Below, piece after piece: positions 26,316 through 34,978 of a DNA stretch of 64,000 nt (positions are counted from its first letter, which is position 1; each line of letters starts with the position of its first letter). The notes under the pieces were generated by a model. It did not search any database. It worked only from the letters and a program-made list of their open reading frames with translations, and was not told where the DNA came from. Both the position numbers and the translations under genes were made by a program. The stretch comes from Dyella terrae (GTDB lineage Bacteria; Pseudomonadota; Gammaproteobacteria; Xanthomonadales; Rhodanobacteraceae). Location of the stretch: positions 1,116,001 through 1,180,000 of the forward strand of contig NZ_CP089414.1 in NCBI RefSeq assembly GCF_022394535.1. Direction: 5' to 3'.

Positions 26316-26699
26316 TCAGACGAAGCGTGGAGGCCCGCGCGGGCGCGCATCCTCATACGCAGTCTTCCGCACATCTGCCTCGTGAAGGGCAACGGACATG
26401 AAGGCGCGAGGTAGCGCAGGGAGCAAATGCAAGATCACATGTGCCGCAAGTGGCGACTGATGATCCAGCAAGACACAGTAGCCGCAACGATCCGTTGCGT
26501 CCGCCGGGCGGTCGGGATGGTCGCCACCTACCACCACATGCGGGCAATCGCTGCCCATCATGCCGGCCATGCCAGCCATGCCAGGCATGGATCCGTGTGC
26601 CGGCATGACACGCGAAACGAGGGGCGCAACGACGACAAGCGCTATGGCCAGCCAGGCTAGCCAAGTGACGATCTGTCGATGGGCTTTACGACGCAACAC
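26316..26699 (-). CDS. DUF2946-type membrane protein
   Basis: The 127-residue protein has one membrane segment (VTWLAWLAIALVVVAPLVS) and a Met/His-rich stretch (HGSMPGMAGMAGMMG). A DUF2946-like core (DCPHVVVGG, RCGYCVLLDHQSPL) follows. I begin at a GTG at 26699, where the family-like N-terminus starts (VLRRKAHRQIVTWL). DUF2946 proteins commonly sit beside TonB receptors or copper genes, and the Met/His pattern fits a metal ligand. It heads a same-strand set with the barrel protein and the thioredoxin. Confidence 0.7.
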   Translation of the reverse strand: MLRRKAHRQIVTWLAWLAIALVVVAPLVSRVMPAHGSMPGMAGMAGMMGSDCPHVVVGGDHPDRPADATDRCGYCVLLDHQSPLAAHVILHLLPALPRAFMSVALHEADVRKTAYEDARPRGPPRFV

Positions 26700-26868
26700 G
26701 TAGATGGCGGAGGCTGCAGGCGAAGTGCTAGAAATGTAGCACGCAGCCGTCGCTTCGGCGCTGCAATCTATGTCGCATGGTGATCGCAATAAGATGCGAA
26801 TACGTTGTGGCTTGGCACCATGAGGCCAAGCCAAATGGACGCTACTTGTCACCGGTGTCGTCAGGCCA

Positions 26869-26890
26869 ACTTTCGCTCCAAAACGGACAT
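26869..26890 (-). repeat. Degenerate copy of the GTCCGC-type palindrome
   Basis: The sequence TTTCGCTCCAAAACGGACAT resembles half of the element family found further right. It lies about 45 bases upstream of the VOC gene. This is a weak match. Confidence 0.35.
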
Positions 26891-26936
26891 ACCAGCAGTC
26901 AGAATGCAGCAAGCCATACAACCTGGGAGAACGTGG

Positions 26937-27389
26937 ATGAAAAGCCGATCGATTTTCCTGCTTTGTCTAATCGTGCTTTCGATAACCAGCCTGGCGACTG
27001 CCGCGTCCGCGCCTCCCGCCGGACACATCACCGGCGTCGGTGGAGTCTTTTTCAAGGCGAAAGATCCCAAGACACTCGCGGCGTGGTATCGCGATGTCCT
27101 TGGCATGCCGGTGGAAGCCTGGGGAGGCGCAGCTCTTCGCTATGACGCACCAAAGCACCCGCCCGCTCTGGGATGGAACGCGTTTCCCGCGTCGACAAAG
27201 TACTTCGCACCATCAACCAGTGGATGGATGATCAACTACGCCGTGGATGATATGGATGCCTTGCTCGCGCGACTGCAATCCAAGGGCGTCACGATCCTTA
27301 AGCGTGACGACAGCGACCCCAACGGCCGCTTCACCTGGATTTTGGATCCTGAGGGAAACAAGGTCGAGCTTTGGGAGCCTAAGCACTAG
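26937..27389 (+). CDS. Secreted VOC/glyoxalase-fold protein
   Basis: The 150-residue protein starts with a signal peptide (MKSRSIFLLCLIVLSITSLA) cleaved near ASA. The VOC domain shows paired beta-alpha-beta units: VGGVFFKAKDPKTLAAWYRDVLGMPV and, near the end, GRFTWILDPEGNKVELWEP with the metal-ligand-like Glu. A periplasmic location is unusual for the fold. The start has GGGAGA upstream. It is monocistronic, with a palindrome 10 bases after its stop. Reaction unknown. Confidence 0.82.
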   Translation: MKSRSIFLLCLIVLSITSLATAASAPPAGHITGVGGVFFKAKDPKTLAAWYRDVLGMPVEAWGGAALRYDAPKHPPALGWNAFPASTKYFAPSTSGWMINYAVDDMDALLARLQSKGVTILKRDDSDPNGRFTWILDPEGNKVELWEPKH

Positions 27390-27398
27390 TTTGGCTGA

Positions 27399-27420
27399 GG
27401 TCTGCTTTCGAACCATCGCG
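27399..27420 (-). repeat. GTCCGC-type palindrome, B-like half
   Basis: GTCTGCTTTCGAACCATCGCG lies 10 bases after the VOC stop and matches one arm of the dispersed element (GTCGAAAGCAGAC read on the minus strand). Confidence 0.5.
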
Positions 27421-27921
27421 CACATCATCAGGCAGCCCGATCAGAGTGACGATCTCTCGAACTAGAGCCGACAATTGATGGGCCTCGCATGAATTACGGC
27501 GTGCTGTCCTCGTATTGCAATAAAGATGAATTCGGCTTGGGTTCTGGTACACCAAGAAGCCTATTGACGTCGCCCGGCGCACTGCAGTGATATTCGTCGT
27601 TGGTCAAATAAAATCAGACCTTTGACGTGAATAGGTAAAGCCTAGGGAGCGAAGCAGCTTGGAATGGTGGTTTCTGCTCGTCTTTTGCGATCGTCCAAGC
27701 GCACGGCATTCGCTCTACACTTCGAAAGAGGCCAACAAGTTACGAGTTGTCGCGCTCTCGTATGCATGCATCGGCGCCGGGACCTTACCGGTGACGCGCA
27801 CGGTGCATGTTTAGTGTGTCCATTGACATTGAGAATGGGCATTTGTAACGACATTTGCTGTAGGGTCGATCGAAACGTGAAACGCTGGAATGCATTCCAC
27901 GCCAACAGGGAGAAAGTCGAA
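27421..27921. other. Gene-free gap
   Basis: About 500 bases without a credible gene. The sequence becomes lower in GC towards the next two genes. A transcription start for the following gene probably lies in 27790-27900, but no clear hexamers were recognised. Confidence 0.4.
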
Positions 27922-29296
27922 ATGAAGTACGGATACCTCTTCAGCGCGTTTCTTGCGCTGTGCGTCATCGCCACAAGCTGTGCGGCTGGCGTTCCAGGCT
28001 GGGGACAGGTCTATTTTGCATACGATCTGGGGACCTACAACACGGAAATCCCAGTCTCCGATTCAAACAACAACTGGTACCACCCCGGGGAAAACTTTAA
28101 GACGCCAGTTGGCCTCTACAACTTGATGCCGGACAAGGTGAACGCGCAGATAGCCAACATGCGCGCCGCGGGAATGGACTACATCGTGATCCACATCGCG
28201 ATTGCAGATCTCTCTACCTGCAAGTCGAATGGAGGCTGTGATGACGGCTATCCCGCTAACTGGGTGTGGGGGGGAATTGGTCGATGATAGCCAGGGGCAA
28301 CTGCGACCGATGCAGCAGGCCAATCTGGTTGCGATTCTCAATCAGGTTCGCGCCGCTGGATTCAGAACCGTAGTCATTCGATTTGCGGACTACGACGCGG
28401 GATATGCGTCTTGGCAAGAAGCCAAGTATCAAAAGGCCTGGAACCTTATCGCCAATACGCATCGTCTTGTTCAGCAGCAGATGAGCGGTGGATTGACAAA
28501 CGTTCTGTATGACCTCGGATGCGAGGCACTGGGCGGCACTAATATGCAGGCGTACGTACAGCGCCTATGGTCCGATTACACGTTCTCATTTGGCAATGAC
28601 GACACAGTCGGCTTCTCAACCATCCCTGATGCTGCTCACCTTGCGGGCCTATCTTGGTACGGCCAGGTAAAGCCGAAGATCTATGCTTTCGATGTCTATA
28701 ACGTCGAACGCGACCTCGTCCCGGCCTGGCAGGCACTGGGATCCGAGGGAGGCAAGCCCATCATGTTGATGGAGACGTATCAGAATGACTCGGTGACGGA
28801 AGGCGAGCTGCAAACCGTGCTCGAAGCCAATCCACAGATCAATCTGATCGCCGTGAATCAATGGCCAAATACGCGAGCCGTAGAATGTAGTGGGTGTGAC
28901 CCTGCCGTAAGAACAGCAGCGATCCAACTGTTGAACACCACCACCCAGCTATCCAACTACGCACCACTAGCCGATCGCGTGGTCACGGACAATTCAGACG
29001 ACTCCCTGTTGAGCTTCAGTGATGTGAATTGCGCCAGCACTACCAGCAACCCCTGTACTTTGCAGGCGAACATGGCCTACGCGCCAGCCAATGGCATGCA
29101 GGATATTGAGTTGTTCGTCTCCGGGCCTGACGGAGTGCGAAAGCTCGTCACTTGTGGCGGATTGGCGACTAACATCAATATCCCGTGGATCGTTCGCAAC
29201 TCGACTTACCGATTCGAGTACTACCGAGTATCAGCCTGCTTGAATGATGTTCCCTCCCGGCAGGCAGATGCGACAACGATCCTATCAGTGCGCTAA
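27922..29296 (+). pseudogene. Secreted TIM-barrel-like protein, frame broken at a G7 tract
   Basis: The signal peptide (MKYGYLFSAFLALCVIATSCAA) precedes a region with GMDYIVIHIAIADLST and, after the break, NLVAILNQVRAAGFRTVVIRFADYD and VNQWPNTR. This beta/alpha periodicity is like a glycosidase-type barrel. The break is at seven G at 28268-28274; six would give VWGELVDDSQGQLRP and a protein of about 457 residues. The C-terminal part (about 350-457) looks like a beta-rich binding domain. I do not recognise a family. It is followed by a beta-helix protein, and both lie in visibly lower-GC DNA, suggesting joint acquisition and action on a polysaccharide. Confidence 0.65.
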
Positions 29297-29312
29297 ACAG
29301 AACGGATTGAAA

Positions 29313-29363
29313 ACGGGTCAGGTTCGCTTTTGACTGTCTTGTAAGTGAGCCTGACCCTGTTAT
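29313..29363. repeat. Imperfect inverted repeat GGGTCAGG...CCTGACCC
   Basis: AACGGGTCAGGTTCGC is matched, after about 20 bases, by GTGAGCCTGACCCTGTT. This fills the gap between two secreted-protein genes. The core resembles the GGGGTCAG-type ends seen in REP-like elements; a related pair occurs at 32872-32931. Confidence 0.65.
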
Positions 29364-29386
29364 CGAATCCAAAATGGAGGATAGTC

Positions 29387-30638
29387 ATGGAGCGTCGTCA
29401 TTTTATTGGTGGCATGTCAGCAGCACTTATAACTGGTGCAATTTCAGCACCAGTCAAGGCACAGACAACGACCGGCAGCTACATTAATGTGAAAGATTTT
29501 GGAGCCAAAGGTGACGGACAGACGGATGATAGCGGGGCCTTTAATGGCGCACTTCAGGCATTGAAGACGGCCCTTGGGGGGGACTCTCTTCGTACCCGCG
29601 GGAGACTATCTTTTAAATAGCACCGCTGCTGTAGCGCAGTCATCCATTCGCATTCAAGGCGTAGGCTATAAAAGCCGCATTATTAATGGCCAATCTTCTG
29701 CGCCGGCGATCCAATTGGGCGATACTCAGGGAAGCTACTACGATTGTGGTATTTTTGATCTTGGCTTCGGGCAGGCGACAAGTGTGAGCGCAGGGTCCGG
29801 AAATTGTGGCCTTCTGTTCGTCAACGTGAATCAGACGTTTATTGAGAGATGCACCTGCAAAAACTATCCCGGCCCTCTTTTTGAAGCATACGTATTCGAA
29901 GCATGCTCAGCGCTATTCTTTAGCGGAGTGGAGGCTATTGGTAGCCTTAGCAATGGGTTTCGCTGGACGAATAATTGCGTCGACATGTACGCAGTAAATT
30001 GCCTCTCCAACTCAAATGGAGCCACCGGCTTTCTCATTCAAGATTCCCAAGGGTTCTACTTTAGTAACCTGGCAGCCTGGGGTAACTATGTTGCCTGGGG
30101 GCTCGTGACCGTTGGGGGACGAGGTAACGAAAATCTATGGTTCACGGATTGCATTGGCGATACCAGCCAACAAGTTAATTGGAATATCACGAACTGCCAT
30201 ATGGCCTTCTTTAATAACTGCTGGGGTTCAACGCAAAAGAGCACCACTCAAAACATTTGGGCAGGTGGATTTCTTCTTAGCGGCCCAGAGGTGGTTGATC
30301 TCACATTTACAGGCGGCGCGGCACTTGTAAATAACAGTCACGGTGTATCCGTTGACAACGGCGCATCGCGAATTTCGTTCATTGGCTTCCGCTTCGGTGG
30401 GTCAGCCGGGCCATTTGGTGTCATTGGAAATGGTGTTGGATCGAACGGTGGCGACGGACTATTTTTGGGCACCACCTCCAACATTATCGTCAGCAGCTGT
30501 TTTTTTTGTAGTAATAATGGATACGGCATTTCGCAAGGAGCTCAAGCGAGCAACGTGAATATTGCCACCTGCATTTACATCGGCAATACCCTCGGAGATA
30601 CTTCCTCCGCTCAAAAGCCGGTCGCACCGTCGACGTAA
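29387..30638 (+). pseudogene. Tat-exported beta-helix (pectate-lyase-superfamily) protein, frame broken at a G7 tract
   Basis: The N-terminus (MERRHFIGGMSAALITGA) has a twin Arg and hydrophobic run, suggesting Tat export. The mature part begins YINVKDFGAKGDGQTDDSGAF, the signature of Pectate_lyase_3-type right-handed beta-helices. It is followed by Asn/Gly/Cys-rich repeats with coils such as LFVNVNQTFIERCTCKN. Seven G at 29576-29582 break the frame; six restore GGTLFVPAGDYLL and about 416 residues. A good GGAGG lies 8 bases before the ATG. The DNA is distinctly less GC-rich than its surroundings. It probably binds or cleaves a polysaccharide. Confidence 0.75.
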
Positions 30639-30810
30639 GCGCTATGGGTGCCTTCATCAGGATCCAGAACGGGCGGCCAGTAGTGGATCGGCAATTCTTC
30701 TTCGTGAAAAGAAGATTCGCTTCTTTGGCAGAAGCAACTTGCCCAATCTTCAAAAAACAAGGCACGCCAAGACGATATCCCTTTGGTCGAAGGAAACAGG
30801 TCGGTCAAGT

Positions 30811-30904
30811 GTCTGCTTTCGACTGCGGATTCAACCAGTCGTTGCAACACACTCACGCTGCTCGCGCAGTCTTTAGTGTGTTGCAACGACTGGTTGAATC
30901 CGCA
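30811..30904. repeat. Palindromic element with a perfect 30-bp stem
   Basis: Arms 30824-30853 and 30875-30904 are exact reverse complements over 30 bases (starting TGCGGATTCAACCAG and ending CTGGTTGAATCCGCA), around a 21-base loop. GTCTGCTTTCGAC precedes the left arm, which links it to the dispersed palindrome family. It lies in the 400-base gap after the beta-helix gene; no gene is seen in that gap. Confidence 0.9.
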
Positions 30905-31041
30905 CCCCGAAGCGAACGCCGAAAAGGAGATCTTCCGTGGAGCAAAAGCGGACCATAGCGGAACTCCCTCAGTCAGCTTCCAGCGTGATCTATCCAGCGG
31001 ATCTTGGTGCCAGGAAAGTCACTTTGGATAACGGCCACTCG

Positions 31042-31488
31042 TCACTGCCCTGATTGCCGCGCGGCCAGCGCGGCGCGATCAAGGGCACTCGATACCTCAC
31101 GCTGTGCCTTTGCGTCGAACTGGGCGAGGAAAAGCTCAGTCACCGTCGCTTCGTAAATTTTCCACATGCGTTTGCGCAACGTTCGACCCGCATCCGTGAT
31201 GGAGACATAGGCCGCGCGCCCATCGTCGGGGGAGCGCGCACGCGTGACGAGGCCTTCCTGCTCCAGGCGATCCACCAGGCGAGTGAGGTTGTAGCGTTCG
31301 ATCACGAGCGTGTCGGCCAGCTCGTGCATGCGCCGCGTGCCGTCCTTGCCGCTTTCCACGCCCCACAGTGCGTCATACCAGGCATAGGCAGGCAAGCCGG
31401 CGTTAGACAGTCGACGCTCGATCTCCCGAATCAGTGCGCGATGCGAGCGCACGAATGAGAACCAGAGATCCGGCTCCTTGTTCGCCAT
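31042..31488 (-). CDS. MarR-family transcriptional regulator
   Basis: The 148-residue protein has the MarR winged-helix layout: helix ALIREIERRLSNAGLPAYAWYDALWGV, then the HTH MHELADTLVIERYNLTRLVDRLEQEGLV and the wing RARSPDDGRAAYVSITDAG. The start at 31488 has AGGAG nearby. It is divergent from the glutathione S-transferase-like gene, with two TTGCAATCG-type operators between. It probably represses itself and that neighbour and responds to a small toxic or phenolic ligand. Confidence 0.9.
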   Translation of the reverse strand: MANKEPDLWFSFVRSHRALIREIERRLSNAGLPAYAWYDALWGVESGKDGTRRMHELADTLVIERYNLTRLVDRLEQEGLVTRARSPDDGRAAYVSITDAGRTLRKRMWKIYEATVTELFLAQFDAKAQREVSSALDRAALAARQSGQ

Positions 31489-31511
31489 ATGCGATGTCTC
31501 CTGCCCATTGA

Positions 31512-31569
31512 GTTGCAATCGCAATTATATCGCGGCATGATCGACTGATATCGATTGCAATTGCAATCG
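31512..31569. promoter_or_regulatory. Probable MarR operators
   Basis: CGATTGCAATTGCAATCG (31552-31569) is a perfect 18-base palindrome. TTGCAATCGCAATTATATCG (31512-31531) repeats its half-site 40 bases closer to the marR start. Both lie between the divergent marR and GST genes and suit repression of both. Confidence 0.7.
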
Positions 31570-31724
31570 TATGTCGCCGCTGCCCCGGACGATGGCCTTC
31601 CCCTCAGGCCAATGCCCCGCACAATCCACCCACATCCCGGTTAGGCGAGATCCCATGAATCGTTTTCACGAGCAGCCCGACGTCCATAAGGTATCCCCAG
31701 AAAACCGAATAAAGGACTAGCCCC

Positions 31725-32369
31725 GTGACCATCCAACTCTATGGCTTCTGGCGTTCCAATGCAGCTTTCCGCGTCCGTGTCGCGCTTGCGCTGAAACAGC
31801 TCCCCTTCCATGAGATTGAAGTCGACATTCTGTCGGGTCGACAGTTCGACGCGGACTATGACGAGGTGAACGCGGAGCACGTCGTGCCCACCTTTGTGCA
31901 TGAAGGGCATCGTATCTTTCAGTCGCTGGCGATCATGGAGTATCTCGACGACATCCAGCCGGAACCGCGCCTGCTGCCGGCAGACGTAAAAGAACGTGCC
32001 TATGCCCGGTCGCTCGCGCTTGTTTCGGTTGCCGACGCCCACCCCCTTGTCGTACCGCGCGTTCGCAAACATCTCGAGGCAGCCTTCGGCGCCGATACGG
32101 CGGCGATCGAGTCCTGGTGCAAGCATTGGGTGATGGAAGGATTGGCGACCTACGAGCGACTGCTCAGTCGACGCCCGGCGGCTCCATTCGCACTGGGAAG
32201 CGACCCGACGATCGCCGACATCTGCATCGCCGGCCAGGTTATTCTCGCCGCGCTTTATAAACTGGATATGGCGCCTTTTCCGAACGTAGCGACGTTAAGC
32301 CAGCACTGCTTCGAACTCCCAGCGTTTGCCGATGCGCATCCTTTCCGGCAACCCGGCTATAAGCCCTAA
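31725..32369 (+). CDS. maiA: Maleylacetoacetate isomerase / zeta-class glutathione S-transferase
   Basis: The 214-residue protein has the zeta GST N-terminus (YGFWRSNAAFRVRVALALK, with the catalytic Ser in RSNAAFRVR), the cis-Pro region EHVVPTFVH, and QSLAIMEYLDD. A C-terminal helical domain contains DPTIADICIAGQV. It isomerises maleylacetoacetate using glutathione in tyrosine or homogentisate breakdown, or a related substrate. The start is a GTG with AAAGGA upstream. No hgd or fah gene is nearby, so a detoxification role under the divergent MarR is possible. Confidence 0.8.
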   Translation: MTIQLYGFWRSNAAFRVRVALALKQLPFHEIEVDILSGRQFDADYDEVNAEHVVPTFVHEGHRIFQSLAIMEYLDDIQPEPRLLPADVKERAYARSLALVSVADAHPLVVPRVRKHLEAAFGADTAAIESWCKHWVMEGLATYERLLSRRPAAPFALGSDPTIADICIAGQVILAALYKLDMAPFPNVATLSQHCFELPAFADAHPFRQPGYKP

Positions 32370-32484
32370 GAAAATCCACACTGCGCGCGATCGCTTCCAT
32401 TCCCGGTCCATCTCCTCCTTGCACAGAGATAGGATCCGTTGTTTTCCATCGGTACATCCGACCACGCTTCACAAGGAGTTGCCC

Positions 32485-32733
32485 ATGATCTTCGCCGTGT
32501 TCCTTGAGACCTCTCATGACGCGAAAACCGAGCACATGGAGGAAGCGCCCGAGTTACTCCAACGCGATGGGCGCTGGTTTTCGTTGCGCGCTGGCCCGCG
32601 CCAACCGCGGCAGACTGACCGCGTCTGGGATCCGGTGGCTGTTTACGCCCCTGACGAACTGACAGAAGAGGAATTCCAAGACCTCTTCGAGCTCAACAGA
32701 ACACGCGTACCCGAATTGAATTTGAAGTACTGA
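32485..32733 (+). CDS. Small hypothetical protein
   Basis: The 82-residue soluble protein begins MIFAVFLETSHDAKTEH after AAGGAG and contains acidic helices (DELTEEEFQDLFELNR). I do not recognise a family. It follows the isomerase by about 115 bases and may be a separate unit. Confidence 0.6.
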   Translation: MIFAVFLETSHDAKTEHMEEAPELLQRDGRWFSLRAGPRQPRQTDRVWDPVAVYAPDELTEEEFQDLFELNRTRVPELNLKY

Positions 32734-32763
32734 CTTCACCTTCGCAAAGGAAGGCCGTTTCAA

Positions 32764-32800
32764 TGCCTGTTTCCGGCTGCGGATTCAGCCGATCGTTGCA
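32764..32800 (-). repeat. Solo B-type element
   Basis: TGCCTGTTTCCGGCTGCGG followed by ATTCAGCCGATCGTTGCA matches the left part of the 30811-30904 element with substitutions, but here no inverted arm follows. Confidence 0.65.
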
Positions 32801-32871
32801 GCTCTAAACACTGTTGCGGGGGGCGTGCTCAAACCCGGCCACATCACCATGACCGGGGACGCCGTTATTAG

Positions 32872-32931
32872 AACAGGGGTCAGAGTCGGCCGCTGCTGTC
32901 AGCATTCATGGAAAGTTCTCTCCGACCCCAG
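32872..32931. repeat. Imperfect inverted repeat GGGGTCAGAGT...TCTCCGACCCC
   Basis: AACAGGGGTCAGAGT is mirrored by TCTCCGACCCCAGTT after about 30 bases. It resembles ends of REP- or IS-derived elements. No transposase is present. Confidence 0.6.
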
Positions 32932-32956
32932 TTTTGGCTCATGACAGAGGGACGAC

Positions 32957-33361
32957 TCAGAACCAATAGTCGATGACGCATCGACCGTCTTGCGGCAGGT
33001 CATCAGTGGTATCGAGTCCGTCGTGACGGACAACGGGAATTTGCGCAACACTCTCGACGTCGGCCAGCCGCAGGTTGACCCCCATGGGGCGCTGCCCGTT
33101 GCTGCTGTTCTTCAAACCCCGCCAGTACGCGACACAGCCGCATACCGAGCAAAAATGAAACACGACCCACCTACCCTGTGTGTAGGTCTGAGTCGGGCCC
33201 GAGACGTGAATACCATCCCCTTCAAAATCATAGGCCCACAGCGCGCCGTAGCGATGACATGCGGTGCAATTGCACACCGTCGCTGACTCGGGTATTCCTT
33301 TGAAGCGCCATTGAACCGTACCGCAGCGGCAAGAACCATGGATCACTTCTGTCTTGGTCAC
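32957..33361 (-). CDS. GFA/CENP-V domain protein
   Basis: The 134-residue protein carries the zinc-binding Cys set of the GFA fold: GSCRCGTVQWRF, CNCTACHRYG and FCSVCGCVAYWRG. GFA proteins bind zinc, and some act on glutathione adducts of formaldehyde; most members are of unknown substrate. I start at GTG 33361 (VTKTEVIHGSCRCG) because GGAG lies upstream and earlier residues are unrelated. It is a single gene, with a palindrome between it and the next divergent gene. Confidence 0.85.
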   Translation of the reverse strand: MTKTEVIHGSCRCGTVQWRFKGIPESATVCNCTACHRYGALWAYDFEGDGIHVSGPTQTYTQGRWVVFHFCSVCGCVAYWRGLKNSSNGQRPMGVNLRLADVESVAQIPVVRHDGLDTTDDLPQDGRCVIDYWF

Positions 33362-33446
33362 TTGATTCTCTCCTCCGACCTTGCCTGACCGCTTTTGCAA
33401 GCTGCTGCGCTTGTGCAGGCATTGGTGATAGTAGTGCGGTATTCAG

Positions 33447-33474
33447 ATGTCCGCCTCCGCCCCAAAGCAGACAT
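33447..33474 (-). repeat. A-type palindrome
   Basis: ATGTCCGC...GCAGACAT, that is arms GTCCGCCT and AAGCAGAC, between the GFA start and the start of a small plus-strand gene. Confidence 0.7.
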
Positions 33475-33507
33475 CGTGCAACGGTACTGGATAGGAAACT
33501 CAACCAA

Positions 33508-33762
33508 ATGGATCCACACTGGAACGTGTTCGCGAAGGTATGCCAGGACGAGTTCGGGAGCTGTACTTTTCAAGACCTGCTGATTCGGGCGTGCCAAGGG
33601 CACGAAGACATCGCTTGGGCCACCTACTTCCATCTCAGGGCTGACTCCGTCAACTGGACGGAACGCTCGGTTCCAGCGCTGTCGGGAAGGACGCCCGCGT
33701 CATTAATGGACGAAGGCGACCTTGATCAAGTCAGGCATTGTCTTTGGTCAATGCCCTGCTGA
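33508..33762 (+). CDS. Small hypothetical protein with MbcA/ParS/Xre-like tail
   Basis: 84 residues. The last 30 (SVPALSGRTPASLMDEGDL...LW) recall the short toxin-binding motif 'PALGGRTPLELL' of MbcA/ParS/Xre antitoxins (DUF2384). The first part (HWNVFAKVCQDEFG) has no recognised match. No RES-domain toxin follows; only a 14-bp perfect hairpin overlaps its end. It is either an orphan antitoxin-like remnant or an unrelated small protein. Confidence 0.45.
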   Translation: MDPHWNVFAKVCQDEFGSCTFQDLLIRACQGHEDIAWATYFHLRADSVNWTERSVPALSGRTPASLMDEGDLDQVRHCLWSMPC

Positions 33763-33787
33763 TACGGATGAAGTCCGTATCAGCAGG
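33755..33787 (+). terminator. Hairpin with 14-bp perfect stem
   Basis: CCTGCTGATACGGA, loop TGAAG, TCCGTATCAGCAGG. It overlaps the last codons of the small gene. No T-run follows, so it could be a terminator, an attenuator or a protein-binding site. Confidence 0.55.
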
Positions 33788-33931
33788 TAGACGACTTTGC
33801 GGGGAAGTCTGCCCGCCAGCGAGCAGGAAACCTCCACGTTCGGCGCGGAGCGGACTACTTGGCTACGGCTCGCTGGCCGCGCGTTTCTCCGGAGGGGAAA
33901 ACAGTGATCCACCACCGTTTGATGGTTGCGA

Positions 33932-34726
33932 TCAAAGCGTGGGGAACGGCGCAGCGTTAAGCAACATCACTCGGCGCTCAGTAGCATTGACCGAGCTGCC
34001 GCTCTTGCTTACCAGTAGGTCCTGGCGCGTCACGACAAGTTCATCGCTGAACACCACGCCTTTCACGAAGGTGGTATACCCCTTCCAGTGCGACGTGCCC
34101 GGCTTTACTTCTAGTGTCTCGGTGTGCCCGTCATGGGTGAGCTGAACGGTATGAGCATCGCTCTCCGAATAGAACCCTTCCGACGCACCCTCACGCAACA
34201 GGATCGCGGTATCTGTCGCAGCATCGACACTGACGACGGTAACCTTCTCGGTGCCGTTCGAGCCGCCGAGCTCCCACGCTTGCTTCACATCCACCGTCCA
34301 GCTCATCCCTTGCACCAGTTGCTTTGGCGGAACACCCCAGATCGTCGCGTTGTAGGTCAGGCCGCTTCCCTCGAGGTACGCATTGCAGCTCGTCTTGCCA
34401 CCGGCGTTCAACTGGCAATAGGTTCGGCCATTGTCCCGAAACTCCACGGAGTCATCACCACTCGCCTGACCGTCGTAGCGCCCTTTTGCCCGGGTCACCC
34501 AGCCATCGTTACTTGCTGAAAGTATGCTGTAGTCGGCCGATCCACCGTTGCGCGAAGCATGTTCGTCATAGCCATCCGCCTTGATCGATCGCAAGATGGA
34601 AAAGACGTTACTGTAGTTCTGGCCTGCGCTGAACTGCGGCGTCAAATAGCGGTCGCCTGACGGGTGATCGGCGCTGGCGGCTCCGGCGAGAGACATAAGT
34701 GAAGCTGCTAGAAGTGACGACTTCAT
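33932..34726 (-). CDS. Secreted hypothetical protein
   Basis: The 264-residue protein has a signal peptide (MKSSLLAASLMSLAGAASA). The mature domain is rich in beta-strands, Gly and Ser, with two Cys (TYCQLNAGGKTSCNAYLEG). A later segment, VTVVSVDAATDTAILLREGAS, suggests a periplasmic beta-sandwich. No enzyme motif was recognised. It is transcribed alone; a 252-base gap with a palindrome separates it from the next gene. Confidence 0.7.
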   Translation of the reverse strand: MKSSLLAASLMSLAGAASADHPSGDRYLTPQFSAGQNYSNVFSILRSIKADGYDEHASRNGGSADYSILSASNDGWVTRAKGRYDGQASGDDSVEFRDNGRTYCQLNAGGKTSCNAYLEGSGLTYNATIWGVPPKQLVQGMSWTVDVKQAWELGGSNGTEKVTVVSVDAATDTAILLREGASEGFYSESDAHTVQLTHDGHTETLEVKPGTSHWKGYTTFVKGVVFSDELVVTRQDLLVSKSGSSVNATERRVMLLNAAPFPTL

Positions 34727-34924
34727 GGTGCACTCGCTTGGCTAGAATTGGCGTGTTACACGCTAGCAGGGTGACGCTAACCTGTCGGCACAAGCAGGAT
34801 GAAAGGTCGCTTTGCTGTGACGAGCGGTATCCGGTAAATGATTTGCGGTACAGCGATGGTGATCGGTTACCTCCGGCGAGGCATTCGTGCAAAAGGGAAC
34901 CACGTGATCCACGCGATATAAAAA

Positions 34925-34948
34925 GTTCGCTTTCAACTCAAAGCGGAT
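34925..34948 (-). repeat. A-type palindrome
   Basis: GTTCGCTT, eight bases, AAGCGGAT, 31 bases before the TTG start of the next plus-strand gene. Confidence 0.65.
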
Positions 34949-34978
34949 ATCGCTAGAAATTCAGCAAGGAATGTCCCA

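Noticed and set aside
26316..26921. Longer 201-residue form of the DUF2946 protein
   Set aside because: The first 74 residues overlap the leader region of the divergent VOC gene and have no domain character; the GTG at 26699 fits the family start.
27379..27582. 67-residue minus-strand open frame ending DGSKADLSQTSA
   Set aside because: The SKADL tail is a translation of the palindrome element, a common source of spurious proteins.
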